Source: Garcia nutans (Eukaryota > Streptophyta > Magnoliopsida > Malpighiales > Euphorbiaceae). From it: DNA of 64,000 nt. Below, piece after piece: positions 11,524-21,817 of the stretch. Each line of letters starts with the position of its first letter. Within the stretch, counting starts at the first letter, position 1. The notes below the pieces were generated by a model, which saw only the letters and a list, made by a program, of their open reading frames with translations, did no database searches and was not told the DNA's origin. Where the stretch lies: the NCBI GenBank assembly GCA_947685225.1, contig CANTUV010000007.1, positions 12,420,501-12,484,500 on the forward strand, given 5' to 3'. Position numbers and translations under genes: made by a program.

Positions 11524-12830
11524 CTGCATTACACTAATAATTAAGGAATTAATTCAGTTGTTGCACCAAACTATTTAATTACAGAGTTTTATGTATAGAG
11601 TAATAGTGTTGCTTGTTTTTATTAATATCAATTTTTTTCACTTTTAACAGCACGATCCACAAAAATAGAATTAGAAACTATGAAGGAAATAGGAAGAAGA
11701 AGCTTACTATTGTCAATAGTACGCGCAGGCAAAGGGTGATCGAAAACCAAGGCCTCTCTCGCCTCCCTCAGGAAGTGCGAGGTCATCATTGACGGTAGTA
11801 AAATTGTATAAATAAAAACAAAAAATATAACGTACCATATAAATGAAAAATGAAAAGATTAAAATTGAAAAAAATAGTAGAAAAAGCAAACTTAAAGCAT
11901 AGTAAATTGTGTAGTTTCCTCTTAAAATTAGGGACATTTACGTAACTATTTAAAAAAAATAAATTTTATTTTAAAAATATTATAAAAACTAAAAATATTT
12001 ACATTTTTATAAAAAAATTAGAGCAAAATTTAAAAAATGCATCATTTCTCACAAAAATAAGAGTTTTTTAAAATATTTTTTTCCTCGCTACAATCAATAC
12101 TTTACTTTTTATCTTTTTTTTTCAAAAATTAAAATAATAAAAATTAATATTTAAATTATTTTTCATCATATAAGAATCATAACTTTTTATAAAGGAAAAC
12201 AATTTCAATTTTAATTATAAAAAATAAATAATACTCAAAAAATTAAAAAAAGATAAAATATACAATAATATATTAATAAAAATAGTTAATTTTATTTTTG
12301 AACAAATTTTACATATTATACACATGAAAAAAAAATATAATTTTTTTATGTAAAAGTTTGATAGATATTCTGTGTATTTTTTATATATTTTGTGTATATG
12401 TTATATATTTGTTATCTAAGTTGTGTGTATTTTATAAAAAAATTATTTAATATTGTATAAATATTATGTGAATATTGTGTGGATATTGTGAAAATAATTT
12501 TTTGATTAAAAAATTAAATAAATATTAAAAATATTATGTAGATATATTGTAGATGCAGCTTGTATTGTTGAATGTGTATTTTTTATATATATTGTGTATA
12601 TATTTATTTTTTTATGTATATATTAAAAATATAATATTAAAAATTTTAAATAAAAAATATAAATATAAATATAAATAAATAGAAAGAAATGAAAATAAAA
12701 AAATTACAAAAAGAGGAAAAAAAAAAGAAAATCATTGTTTTAAAAGTAAAAGTTGAAAAACAAAGGCAGAAGTCATAATAAAAAAAAATTATCAATATGT
12801 ATAATTGCAAAATAGATGAGGAATATAACA
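11524..12830. other. Intergenic, AT-rich
   Basis: Mostly A/T-rich sequence without a credible gene. A short GC-richer patch at about 11705-11800 has an open frame on the minus strand (LALPEGGERGLGF), but no family I can recognise. I cannot exclude an upstream piece of the PsbQ-like pseudogene. Confidence 0.5.
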
Positions 12831-13060
12831 CTTTTGACAAAAATATAAGAAAAATTTAAAATAATTTTAAATTTACCATATTTATAAATATTTATCAAAA
12901 TATCAGATTTTTATTAGTTTATAAAGAGTTTATAATGATTTTATAAATTTTATACAGTTTATAATGAGTTTATTATAAGTTTATAATAAAATAATTAAAA
13001 TACCCTTCATAAAAAAAAATAAAAAATTCTAAAAATATAGTGGAGAGTGTCATTTTTTCA
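12831..13060 (+). repeat. Dispersed repeat R1, copy a
   Basis: Starts CTTTTGACAAAAATATAA, then AATAATTTTAAATTTACCATATTTATAAA, blocks of AGTTTATAATGAGTTTAT, then TAAAATAATTAAAATACCCTT, and ends near GTCATTTTTTCA. The same order of blocks recurs at 13138, 13494, 18078, and inverted at 18751 and 20610. Confidence 0.75.
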
Positions 13061-13137
13061 ACGTTGTATCCTATATAATTTTCTCTTAAAAATATGCTTA
13101 TTGTTTTGTTGGGCTAATGGATAGTTTTGCACAAGGG

Positions 13138-13399
13138 CTTTTGACAAAAATATAAAAAAATTAAAAATAATTTTAAATTTACCATATTTATAAAATATTT
13201 ATTAAAATATCATAATTTATAAAATATTTACCAAAATACCATATTTTTATTAGTTTATAAAGAGTTTACAATGAGTTTATAACTTTTACACAGTTTATAA
13301 TGAGTTTATTATGAGTTTATAATAAAATGACTAAAATACTTTTGATAAAAAAATAAAAATTTTTAAAAATATGATGGAGGATATTATTTTTTCTTTGCC
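13138..13399 (+). repeat. Dispersed repeat R1, copy b, with putative target duplication
   Basis: Same block order as copy a. It is bordered by the 6-bp direct repeat CAAGGG at 13132-13137 and 13400-13405. No clear terminal inverted repeats are visible, so the transposition class is unknown. Confidence 0.7.
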
Positions 13400-13493
13400 C
13401 AAGGGTTGCAAAATATGCTTGGCCCAAACACTTATTTCTAAGAAAGTTGAAGAAGTACGAAAACAAACAATAGTATGAGAATGAATTTTGCGA

Positions 13494-13742
13494 CTTTTAC
13501 AAAAATATAAGGAAAATAATTTTATTATATTTTTAAAAATATTTTTAGATTTATAAAAATTTATGATTTTTCTAAAAATATTATATTTATATAATTTATT
13601 ATGAGTTAATTATGTGTTTATTATAAGTTTATAAATTTATATAGTTTATTATGAGTTTATTATAAATTTATTACAAAATGACTAAAATACCTCTGAAAAA
13701 AATAAAAAATTTTATAAAAAATAGTGAAGGGTGTAATTTTTT
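13494..13742 (+). repeat. Dispersed repeat R1, copy c (diverged)
   Basis: Begins CTTTTACAAAAATATAAGG, keeps the TTTATTATGAGTTTATTATAA blocks and the ACAAAATGACTAAAATACC tail. More diverged than copies a and b, and close to the copy at 44676-44950. Confidence 0.6.
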
Positions 13743-15640
13743 TGAATTTTTTTTCTTTTTTATTGTTTAACTTTTTATTTTATTAAAATATTGATAATCT
13801 TAGAAGATCACCTAGACTTTTTTTAATTTAAAAATATATTTCAAATATAAATCTAAAAAAAGGTGAAAATTATGAAAAATTTATATATAAAATACAATTT
13901 ATTGAGTAGAAAAAATTTGAAAGATAATAATAATTAGGGAAACAAATTAGGGAAACAATTTGACAACATAATAGTAATTAGATTTATTATATATATATAT
14001 ATATATTTGCTATTATTTAAGATGAAAAGATTAAAGCATAATAAAATAGAACCATTTAGCATATGAATATCCAAAAAGTTAATAGATATATGGAAAAAAA
14101 GATATATATATATATATATATATAAATTTAAATATAGGGACGGGTCAAGATAAATTAGTAAGGAGGCCAATTAGTTTAAATAAATAAATTCAAATATATT
14201 TAACCTATTAAAATAAAACACGTCGGTCTTTTAAATTACAAAAAGATCAAAATTTGTATAAGCATTTAACTGCTAATTTGAATTTAACATTTTAACATTC
14301 TTCTTTTTTAAAAAAACATCAATTATAGATGGTTTTTCATCTATAAACAATATATATATATACACGCGTCTATATATTATTAATTTATATGCAAATATAA
14401 CCTACTAAAATAAAGTACACAAGATTTAATAATATATACATCAATAATTTAATATTAGTATTATATCAATAGATAATATATCATAACCCAGATCTTCTAG
14501 AAGCTACCATTCAGGCTCATTGGCTACATACCTTAAATTACACAAAAAAAAATTAGTTACGTATATTATTAATTATACTCAATGAGTAGAAAAATTGAGT
14601 TTTCTAATTCAATGTTAGGATAAAGAATGATATATTATCTTTTAGTTATTTTACTAGTATTTATTATATCTTCTATGTATTAATAATAATTTAATGGTAA
14701 TAAAATATACATAACTTAATTAACCAACAACTAATTTATTTTCTTCCAATTAATTAACCAATTCCAAACATATATGTATATATCTAAATATAATTAATTA
14801 ATTCTATAAATTGGTAAATAATAACTATAATTAAAATTTAAATTATTGATTGATTAATCTAAATCAATTAGTAAAATAAATAGTTCTAATTAAATAATTA
14901 ACTAATAAATAATAATTTTAACTCAATTCACCAAATAATTTTTAATTAATTTAAATTTAATACTTAAAATTTCTAATGGTTAACTTAAGTTAATTATTTA
15001 ATATAATTGTGATTATTATTCATTTATTTATTTCATTTTATTTATTTGCTTTTAAATATAATTTATTTATCAACTAATTAAAATTACACATTCTAAATTC
15101 ACTTAACTTCTTAAATTTCACTAATTTCTTTTATATTAATTTCTAATTAATATTATTTTAAATTAATTATAATAATTATTATTGTTTTAATCATATATAT
15201 CTATTTTCCAAATGCTCACTCTTTTCTTTTTTTTATTTCTTTTATATATTTTTTATTTCTTATATACATATTAAATAATATTTTAAAATATTTTTATTTT
15301 TTTTAAATAGTGAGATTTTACATTTAATATGTATATAAATAAATAAAAAATAGCAAGAAAAATTGAATTTATTGAGTCTCAAACCAACACTATGATGCGA
15401 ATTTTAGATGGAATCCCGTTGATTCTACTTGCTTTAAAAATTATGTGTTTAACTTGAAAACTGGAAAATACCTTTATAAAAAAAAAATTAGAAAATTCAT
15501 CCATATTTTTTTTAAATGTTTATAACTAAATAATTTTCTAAAAATCACTTTAATGAAAAGTAACTAATTACACATTAAATTTTATAAATCTCTATATCAT
15601 TAAACTTTCCATCAATTTCTTCTCATTGCAAATATGGAAT
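13743..15640. other. Intergenic, AT-rich with AT microsatellites
   Basis: Contains (AT)n runs at about 13988-14006 and 14103-14124 and long low-complexity tracts. No gene recognised. A short open stretch near 15400-15480 shows no family match that I know. The 3' part may include the distal promoter of the zinc-finger gene starting at 15965. Confidence 0.6.
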
Positions 15641-15964
15641 AGTTTTGAAACTAAGGTAAGTAATGAACGGTTTGCATAAAAGGATTTTATCCCAATTACA
15701 CAGGCAGTAAAAATTAGAACAGAGACCGGTTCTTAATAAGGCTACTTGCCAACGGACAACCCAACCCTTGAATTTCAATGTGTCCTTAAAACGGTTCGTT
15801 TTAACATAGTTATTAGGAAACTATAAAAATTAAAAAGCAGGGGGTCTTATAAAATTTCATGTGTTTTGTCGAATTGTTTTCCAAGGAACCTCTGCTAAAA
15901 TTTCTCCTGTTTCATGCGCTCATGGTGTTTGAAGCAAATCCCGTGAGAGTGACGAACTCACAAC

Positions 15965-16488
15965 ATGATTCCAAAGCCGCTACGCTCGCTGGCTGCTGGA
16001 ACTGCTGTTTTCTTGGGTGGTCTGGTTGCTGTCACTATCACTTCCTCTACTGCTATTGGCGCTTTTCGCTATGCTACTGAGCTCAAACTGGTAGAATTTT
16101 AAAACGCGAACGTATAATTTGCTACTATTGTCATTTATTATTTGCTGAGATTTCTTTTTCCCCTCTTCCCTGGATTGTGTTTTTATAGAAAAAGGATGCA
16201 ATGCCTTGTTGGGTTTGCAGAGGAAAATGGTTTTATATATGCAAATTGTGCAAAGGCAATGCTATTATAAAGTGGTCGCCTTTGTATGATCCTATCGCTT
16301 TTAACCCTTGCTTTTGCCCTGCTTGTGATGGTAACAGGTTAGTATTTATTCTATTCCTTGTGTTTCTAATGTCTATTCTATTATCTGTATGGGTAATTTT
16401 TCGGATTTCACTTTTGTGTTGCTCCGAATGATGATTTCTTTGCAGGGTTCAGCGCTGTCTAAACTGCCTTGGGAAGGGATACAGTTGA
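15965..16488 (+). CDS. Small DnaJ-type cysteine-rich zinc-finger membrane protein (3 exons)
   Basis: Exons 15965-16090, 16189-16337 and 16446-16488 (stop TGA 16486-16488), all with GT...AG introns, give a 105-residue protein. Residues 9-32 form one hydrophobic segment, likely a membrane anchor or organelle-targeting segment. The rest carries four CXXCXG-type motifs at C49-C52, C60-C63, C85-C88 and C96-C99 (the last being CLNCLGKG), the number found in the DnaJ central zinc-binding domain. There is no J domain. Small plant proteins of this kind act as thiol/chaperone-like factors, often in plastids; that role is inferred here. Exon lengths keep frame exactly and no stops intrude, so the gene looks functional. 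The start was chosen as the first in-frame ATG giving the hydrophobic N-terminus. An overlapping longer ORF from 15859 is in another frame and is rejected. Confidence 0.85.
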
Positions 16489-18077
16489 ATTGTGTACGTA
16501 ATTTTTCAGGGTAAGCTCGTTCTTGTTTATTCTAGTTGCTTCTTGTAATGCTAAGTAATTTACTGTAATGCTTAATAGTAATGACCTTGATGGAATCTGT
16601 TTTGCAAGATGAGATGTGAATGTCTCTGAGGGAGAGTGGATACTCCAAGGAATGGTGGAATGCTTAGTTGAGCCATATCTGTTAGATGAAATCCACACTC
16701 TTCCAGACTAAGATTTGTGCTTCAAACACCCTTGGCATTTTAGTAATTGGTGCATAAACTGAAATTGAAAAACAAGCCAATTTCTCAGCATTTATTCTTC
16801 TCTATGTATTTCACCAAGTTCCCAACTTCTGTTGATTAGTTGGTTACACGCACTTCGTTCATTTCGTTATCATTGTCATTTCTTATATTATCTATATAAA
16901 AACTACTAAAAAAATTTGGCGTCTTCCAACCATATTTGTTGCTTTAGGTGCAATACTAGCCAACAAAGAGATAAACAACTAAGAAAAGATTATTGCTGTA
17001 AGTTTAAGTAGGAAGTAAGGAAGGACAAACTATTTCAATCAAAACAAACATAGATGAAAAGCCAAGGAGAATGGACTAGTCATTTAAGTACATGTTTCCT
17101 TGTAATATGGGGTGCTTGCTCTTCATGTCAATGAATCTCTCTTAAAGAACTTGTCAGTTTGGAGATATTGAGTTCTCCAACTCCTTACAGTATTGGTTAA
17201 ACGGATGATTGGTTTCGAGTACCAATTGGGATAACATGTTTCCCATGGTATCATGATAACAAATTGATGTCCTATTTTATGTTACCAAATACCCCAGGAA
17301 ATGAAAATAAAACAATTGTCTTGATCTATAATGGTTACTTAGTTTTGCAACGATGTTTTATGTTTAGTTTTGCAACGATGTTTTATGTGCAGCATTGGTG
17401 CTTCCTCTGCTTAGTTATAGAAGGTCCAAGCTGTAAATTCTTTTCAGGTGCCACTACTTTTTGCACTGTGCTGCACCAGAAATCCCAGCGCAGGAATCAG
17501 AAAATATACATTAACTATGCTGATATACTTGGTATTTTAAAATTTACAACCATATTTTGTGTAGCGCACATCATATCAAATAATTCTCTTATAGACATCA
17601 ATGATTTAAAGAATGAGCAAGAGTTTTTGTATCTCCTCTTAATCGCAATATGGTAACTTGGGCTTTTGAATTTACCTCTGCCACCAAACGTGCTTGCAAT
17701 GAGTATGAATTTGTGGTATTTACCACTTGCCATATGTGTTTTTACGTATTCCATGTCTAATGAGCTTGCCATGAAGCGGGGGATGAAATGGAAGTATCAG
17801 AAAAATGTTAGGCTGCATTGTTGGAATTGAACTCGAGTTTGGAATTAGCAATATTGGGTTGTGATTTTAGTTTGCAATGTTAGCCATTGAAATCTTTGAG
17901 TTGGGTCGGATCAAATTGGACTTAAGCCTCCATTTGAACATTAGCCATTATTTATCATTTTATACTGCCTTCGTCACAGTGGAACCCAATAATTTGTTGC
18001 GGCAGAACTCAACAATTTCCTCTGCGGGCAGTTTTATATAAAATCTGAAAGAAGGCAAAAGGAATTTGAGTTTTCCA
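16489..18077. other. 3' flank of the zinc-finger gene and intergenic DNA
   Basis: Likely contains the 3' UTR of the preceding gene. Composition is less AT-rich than elsewhere up to about 18000. Open frames here (17264-17656 plus strand, 17515-17772 minus strand) show no recognisable domain, and I do not call genes. Confidence 0.5.
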
Positions 18078-18350
18078 CTTTTGGCAAAAATATAAAAAAA
18101 AATTAAAAATAATTTTAAATTTACTATATTTATAAATTATTTACCAAAATATCAAATTTTATAAAATATTTATCAGAATACTAAATTTTTATTAGTTTAC
18201 AATGAGTTCATTAGTTTACAATGAATTTATAATGAGTTTAAAAATTTTACAGAATTTATAATGAGTTTATAATAAAATGACTAAAAACTAAAATATTTTC
18301 AGTAAAAAAGATAAAAATTTTAAAAAATACGGTGAAGGGTATTATTTTCA
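18078..18350 (+). repeat. Dispersed repeat R1, copy d
   Basis: Begins CTTTTGGCAAAAATATAA and runs through the TAATTTTAAATTTACTATATTTATAAA and AATGAGTTTATAATAAAATGACTAAAA blocks to ACGGTGAAGGGTATTATTTTC. Confidence 0.72.
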
Positions 18351-18750
18351 CTTTTTTTTTGGGGTAATTTTAAGATAAGGAAATGATAAATTTATAAGGG
18401 AATAATATTGAAATATGATATATAAGAATGTATTTTCTAAACATTGAAGGGTGTTTTAAAAAAGGGCTTAAAGAAGTAATATATCATGTAATTTTTTTAA
18501 AAAAATTAAAAGGTTTAGTGTTTGGGTTAGCATATTAAGCAAAACCATCATCGAAACAATATTCTCATACATACGATATGTCATTTTTTAAAATATTTTA
18601 GAAACATGTACCGTTTTTAAGAAAATTCAAAAATATTTATTTTCAAATTTAATTGACGTAATAGATATATATTATATTTAGTGTATATTTTTAAAATTGA
18701 AATAATTGAAAAATAATTCTAAAAAATGAGTATTTTTAAAAAAGAAAAAA

Positions 18751-18999
18751 TAACACATTCTGTATTTTTTAAAATTTTTAATTTTATACTAAAGGTAATT
18801 TATTTATTTTATTATAAATTTATTATAAACTATGTATAATTTATAAACTCATAATAAATATATTTTGAATTCACTGTAAACTAATAAAAATTTGATATTT
18901 TGATAAATATTTTATAAATTTTGATATTATAGTAAATAATTTTTAAACATGGTACAATTAAAATTATTTTTAAATTTTTTATATATTTTTATCGAAAAC
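18751..18999 (-). repeat. Dispersed repeat R1, copy e (inverted)
   Basis: Reverse-complement order of the R1 blocks: AACACATTCTGTATTTTTTAAA, then TTTATTATAAATTTATTATAAAC, ending in ATATATTTTTATCGAAAACC, the complement of the usual start. Confidence 0.68.
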
Positions 19000-19811
19000 C
19001 CTTTTAAAATAGTTTTATTTTATTTTTTTTGTATATTATTGTACAAATCCCTTGCAATATTCACCTTCTCGATGGGCCCTTCTTCATTAGTTTATTATTG
19101 AATAATGATCAACCAATTCAAACACATCAAATTTTAGTTCATAGATTCTTGCTTAGTTTGGTTGTTACTTATAGCAGATAATTACTGCGATAGCTAAAAA
19201 ATATGATCGTCTTGGTAAAATTTTATTAGTCGTTGCTGCTTAAATGTTTAATAACAATTAAGGATAATAATTTATTTTCGCATTATATAAATCATAAGGA
19301 TAATAAAATTAAAAAATAAAAAATTACAACTAATTATTCTCTGTTATAATTATATTTTTTTCTTTTAAACATTAATATAATAAATCTCATAAAATATTAT
19401 CTATAATACTTTGCTAATTATTTATTATTACAAAAGTTATCTAAAAATTTGATTTTAAAATATTTTTTATTAATGATAAATTTTTTATAAAAACAAATAT
19501 AGTCTAAATTTTAATAAGCTCATAGATGGGAAAAAAAAATTCCAAATTGGAGCTTTTTTAAAAAAATGTGTCTAAACTCCCAAACATTAGCTATCAGCTG
19601 CATTCAATATTTGCATCAAATGTCTTCTAACTTCTTTTAGGGAATTTGTTCCTCGTTTTTTCTTTTTTGATCATTAGGGAGGGAGAAATTAATCTTTATC
19701 TAGAAAATAAAAAATATATATTTACTGATAAATTATATATTATTATGAAAATTAATTAATTGTTAATTCAATAAAAAATATAGACATATTGAATTTTTGT
19801 TTTATATGCAC

Positions 19812-20975
19812 TGTTAAACACATTTCACATCCAATAATTACAAAAAAATTTAATGGGCTTATAATTAGAAAAATAATCCAATATTTTGTATTATAAAATA
19901 TAATTTATTATAAGCCTAATATATTCTATCTTACTTGAATTATTACTTATCTTTAATGTAATTATTACTTATTTACTACTCTATTTATGATGACATATAA
20001 AATTTGACATGGCATCAAAATGAGTACCCTTATCTAATGATCCAAATGGTGACTATTAAAATGTAGGACTGTGTTCTTAAGTGGGCTCTAAAGTAGCTAC
20101 TAAAATATTTGTTAAGTATCAATTGAGTAGTTAATATTTGTAAAGGGAGTATTAAACTCATCTCACAATTAATGATTATAAGAAATTTAATAATCTTATA
20201 ACTAGAAAGGTAACATGACAAAAATAACCTAGGTTATTTGTGTTATAAAATCAAACTTGTTATAAGTTCAATATATCCTATCTTACTTGTTTTACTATCA
20301 CCTATAAAATTTGACACCTACTTTTGCATAAATTATTATATGATTTATTATGATTTCTATAAAATTTGACATGGTATTAAAATTTTGTACTCTTACCTAG
20401 ATAGTTCGAACAGTTACCATTGAATGTAAGACTATATTCGTAGGTGGCCTAAACAATGGGTATTGAAAAACTTGTCTCATGTCAACTGGGTAGTTGGCAC
20501 TTGAGGAAGAAGTATTAAACTCATCTCATATCTAAATATTATAAGAAATATATAATGAGCTTATAACTAGAGGAGTAACCCAACCAAAATAACCTAAGTT
20601 ATTTTGTAGGGAAAATGATACCATCCAATATATTTTTTAAAATTTTTATTTTTTACCAGAGGTATTTTAGTTATTTTATTATAAGTTTATAATAAACTTA
20701 TTATAAATTATATAAAATTTATAAACTCATAATCAACTCACCGTAAACTTATTATAAATTCATTGTAAACCAATAAAAATCTGGTATTTTAGAAAATATT
20801 TTATATATTCTGATATTTTGATAAATAATTTATAAATATAGTAAATTTGAAATTATTTTTATATTTTTTTATATTTTTGTCAAAATTACTATTTTATATT
20901 ATAAAGTCCAACTTATTATAAATCTAATATATTTTACCATTACATGAATTAGTACTTATCTTTACGTGAATTACA
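19812..20975 (+). mobile_element. TRIM-like array: three LTR-like units separated by two short internal domains
   Basis: Seen: LTR1 19812-20009 (starts TGTTAAACAC, ends TTTGACA), internal 1 at 20010-20149, LTR2 20150-20371 (222 bp, ends TTTGACA), internal 2 at 20372-20512, LTR3 from 20513 to about 20975, interrupted at 20610-20886 by an R1 repeat. Each internal domain (140-141 bp) starts with a decayed PBS-like sequence (TGGCATCAAAATG, TGGTATTAAAATT; compare TGGTATCA) and ends in a purine run (AAAGGGAG; TTGAGGAAGAAG) next to the following LTR. The repeat period is about 362 bp. This is the layout of a terminal-repeat retrotransposon in miniature, tandemised by LTR recombination (inference). 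It has no coding capacity. Confidence 0.68.
20610..20886 (-). repeat. Dispersed repeat R1, copy f, inserted in a TRIM-like LTR
   Basis: Inverted R1: ATTTTTTAAAATTTTTATTTTTTACC, TTTATTATAAGTTTATAATAAAC, ending ATATTTTTGTCAAAA. The flanking LTR sequence (AACCTAAGTTATTTT ... ATTATAAAGTCCAAC) matches uninterrupted LTR2 around 20228-20260, which proves insertion here. Confidence 0.8.
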
Positions 20976-21058
20976 ACCTCCAAAAAATATTACAAGGAAA
21001 ATATTAAAATTTGAATTAACTTGTGGCATATGTAGAAAATTTTTACAGATTAGCTCTT

Positions 21059-21267
21059 TGTTATAATAAGTTAATTAGTTAAAATGGCAACTTTGCAAAT
21101 AAAAGGGAAAGTTCCTTTTTTTTTTAACCGACTAAAAAGGGAAGTTAGTTGGTTAGTTTGGACACTCATTTGCTAATAGTTATATATATGTTCATGTACT
21201 CTATTTTCTGGATCAATTGAGTTACACATAGTATTACCTTTCTTTTTTCTTGATTGCATTTTCTTCA
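21059..21267 (+). repeat. LTR (5') of a plus-strand Copia-like remnant E
   Basis: Starts TGTTATAATAAGTTAATTAG, ends CTTCA and is immediately followed by a PBS-like TGGTATCAAAGCT (21268-21280). The internal sequence continues to 21350 and resumes after element C at 27087, with a possible gag start ATGGCGGATC at 27137. No second LTR was found, so the element is truncated. Confidence 0.6.
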
Positions 21268-21350
21268 TGGTATCAAAGCTCTAGGGATTATGATTTCTAG
21301 GGTTTTTTAGATATTTTGGGTCAATTGTTAACTACAGTTTGGCTATAGAT

Positions 21351-21810
21351 TAACAAAATATTGAAACCAAACGAAGGAAAAATGAAAGAATGAATTCCTA
21401 TTACTGTTCATTCTAAAACTTTACAGAAAGTAACTATGTCTATTTATACAGATTATCAGCTTTATCTATAAGCTAATTAGTTATACAAGTGGGTTAATAA
21501 GTTGGAACTAAATAACTAACTCCCAAGTTGAGGAGCTGCAAGTTGCTGAGCTGGAGATACAAGTTGCAGTAACAAACTTCAATTTGTTGCTGCGAGTTGC
21601 TGAGAGCTGCTTCTCTGTTCTTCTGTTTTGCTTATATATTTGTTTGTTATGATCTCATGGTGAGAAGAATCCTAGCTGACACTGTTCCACATGACTTCTT
21701 AACATATTGTACGAGCTTCACTTAACAATCTCGCACACTTCGCACGAGTCTTCCATCTTCATCAATGCTAACTGCTATTTACAGAGTTCACTGATCAGTC
21801 TTCTGTATTA
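21351..21810 (-). repeat. 3' LTR of Copia element C
   Basis: 460 bp, about 99 percent identical to 26624-27081. It contains a G/C-richer block AGTTGCTGAGCTGGAGATAC near 21541. Confidence 0.97.
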
Positions 21811-21817
21811 GCCCCCC

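Noticed and set aside
11713..11937. Minus-strand frame of 74 codons next to the PsbQ-like pseudogene
   Set aside because: Its first half is low-complexity hydrophobic sequence from A/T tracts and the GC-richer end has no family I can recognise; an exon of the pseudogene could not be supported.
14483..14535. Short minus-strand exon-like patch (YVANEPEW, then stop)
   Set aside because: Only about 50 bp of better complexity, no flanking exons, and no family recognised.
15859..16080. Plus-strand open frame of 73 codons over the zinc-finger gene's first exon
   Set aside because: It is in a different frame from the 15965 ATG; the spliced frame with four CXXCXG motifs is far more convincing.
16600..16700. 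Possible box C/D snoRNA downstream of the zinc-finger gene
   Set aside because: No well-placed C and D boxes with terminal stem could be found.
17264..17772. Open frames on both strands downstream of the zinc-finger gene
   Set aside because: No domain, no splice-supported extension, and overlapping frames on opposite strands.
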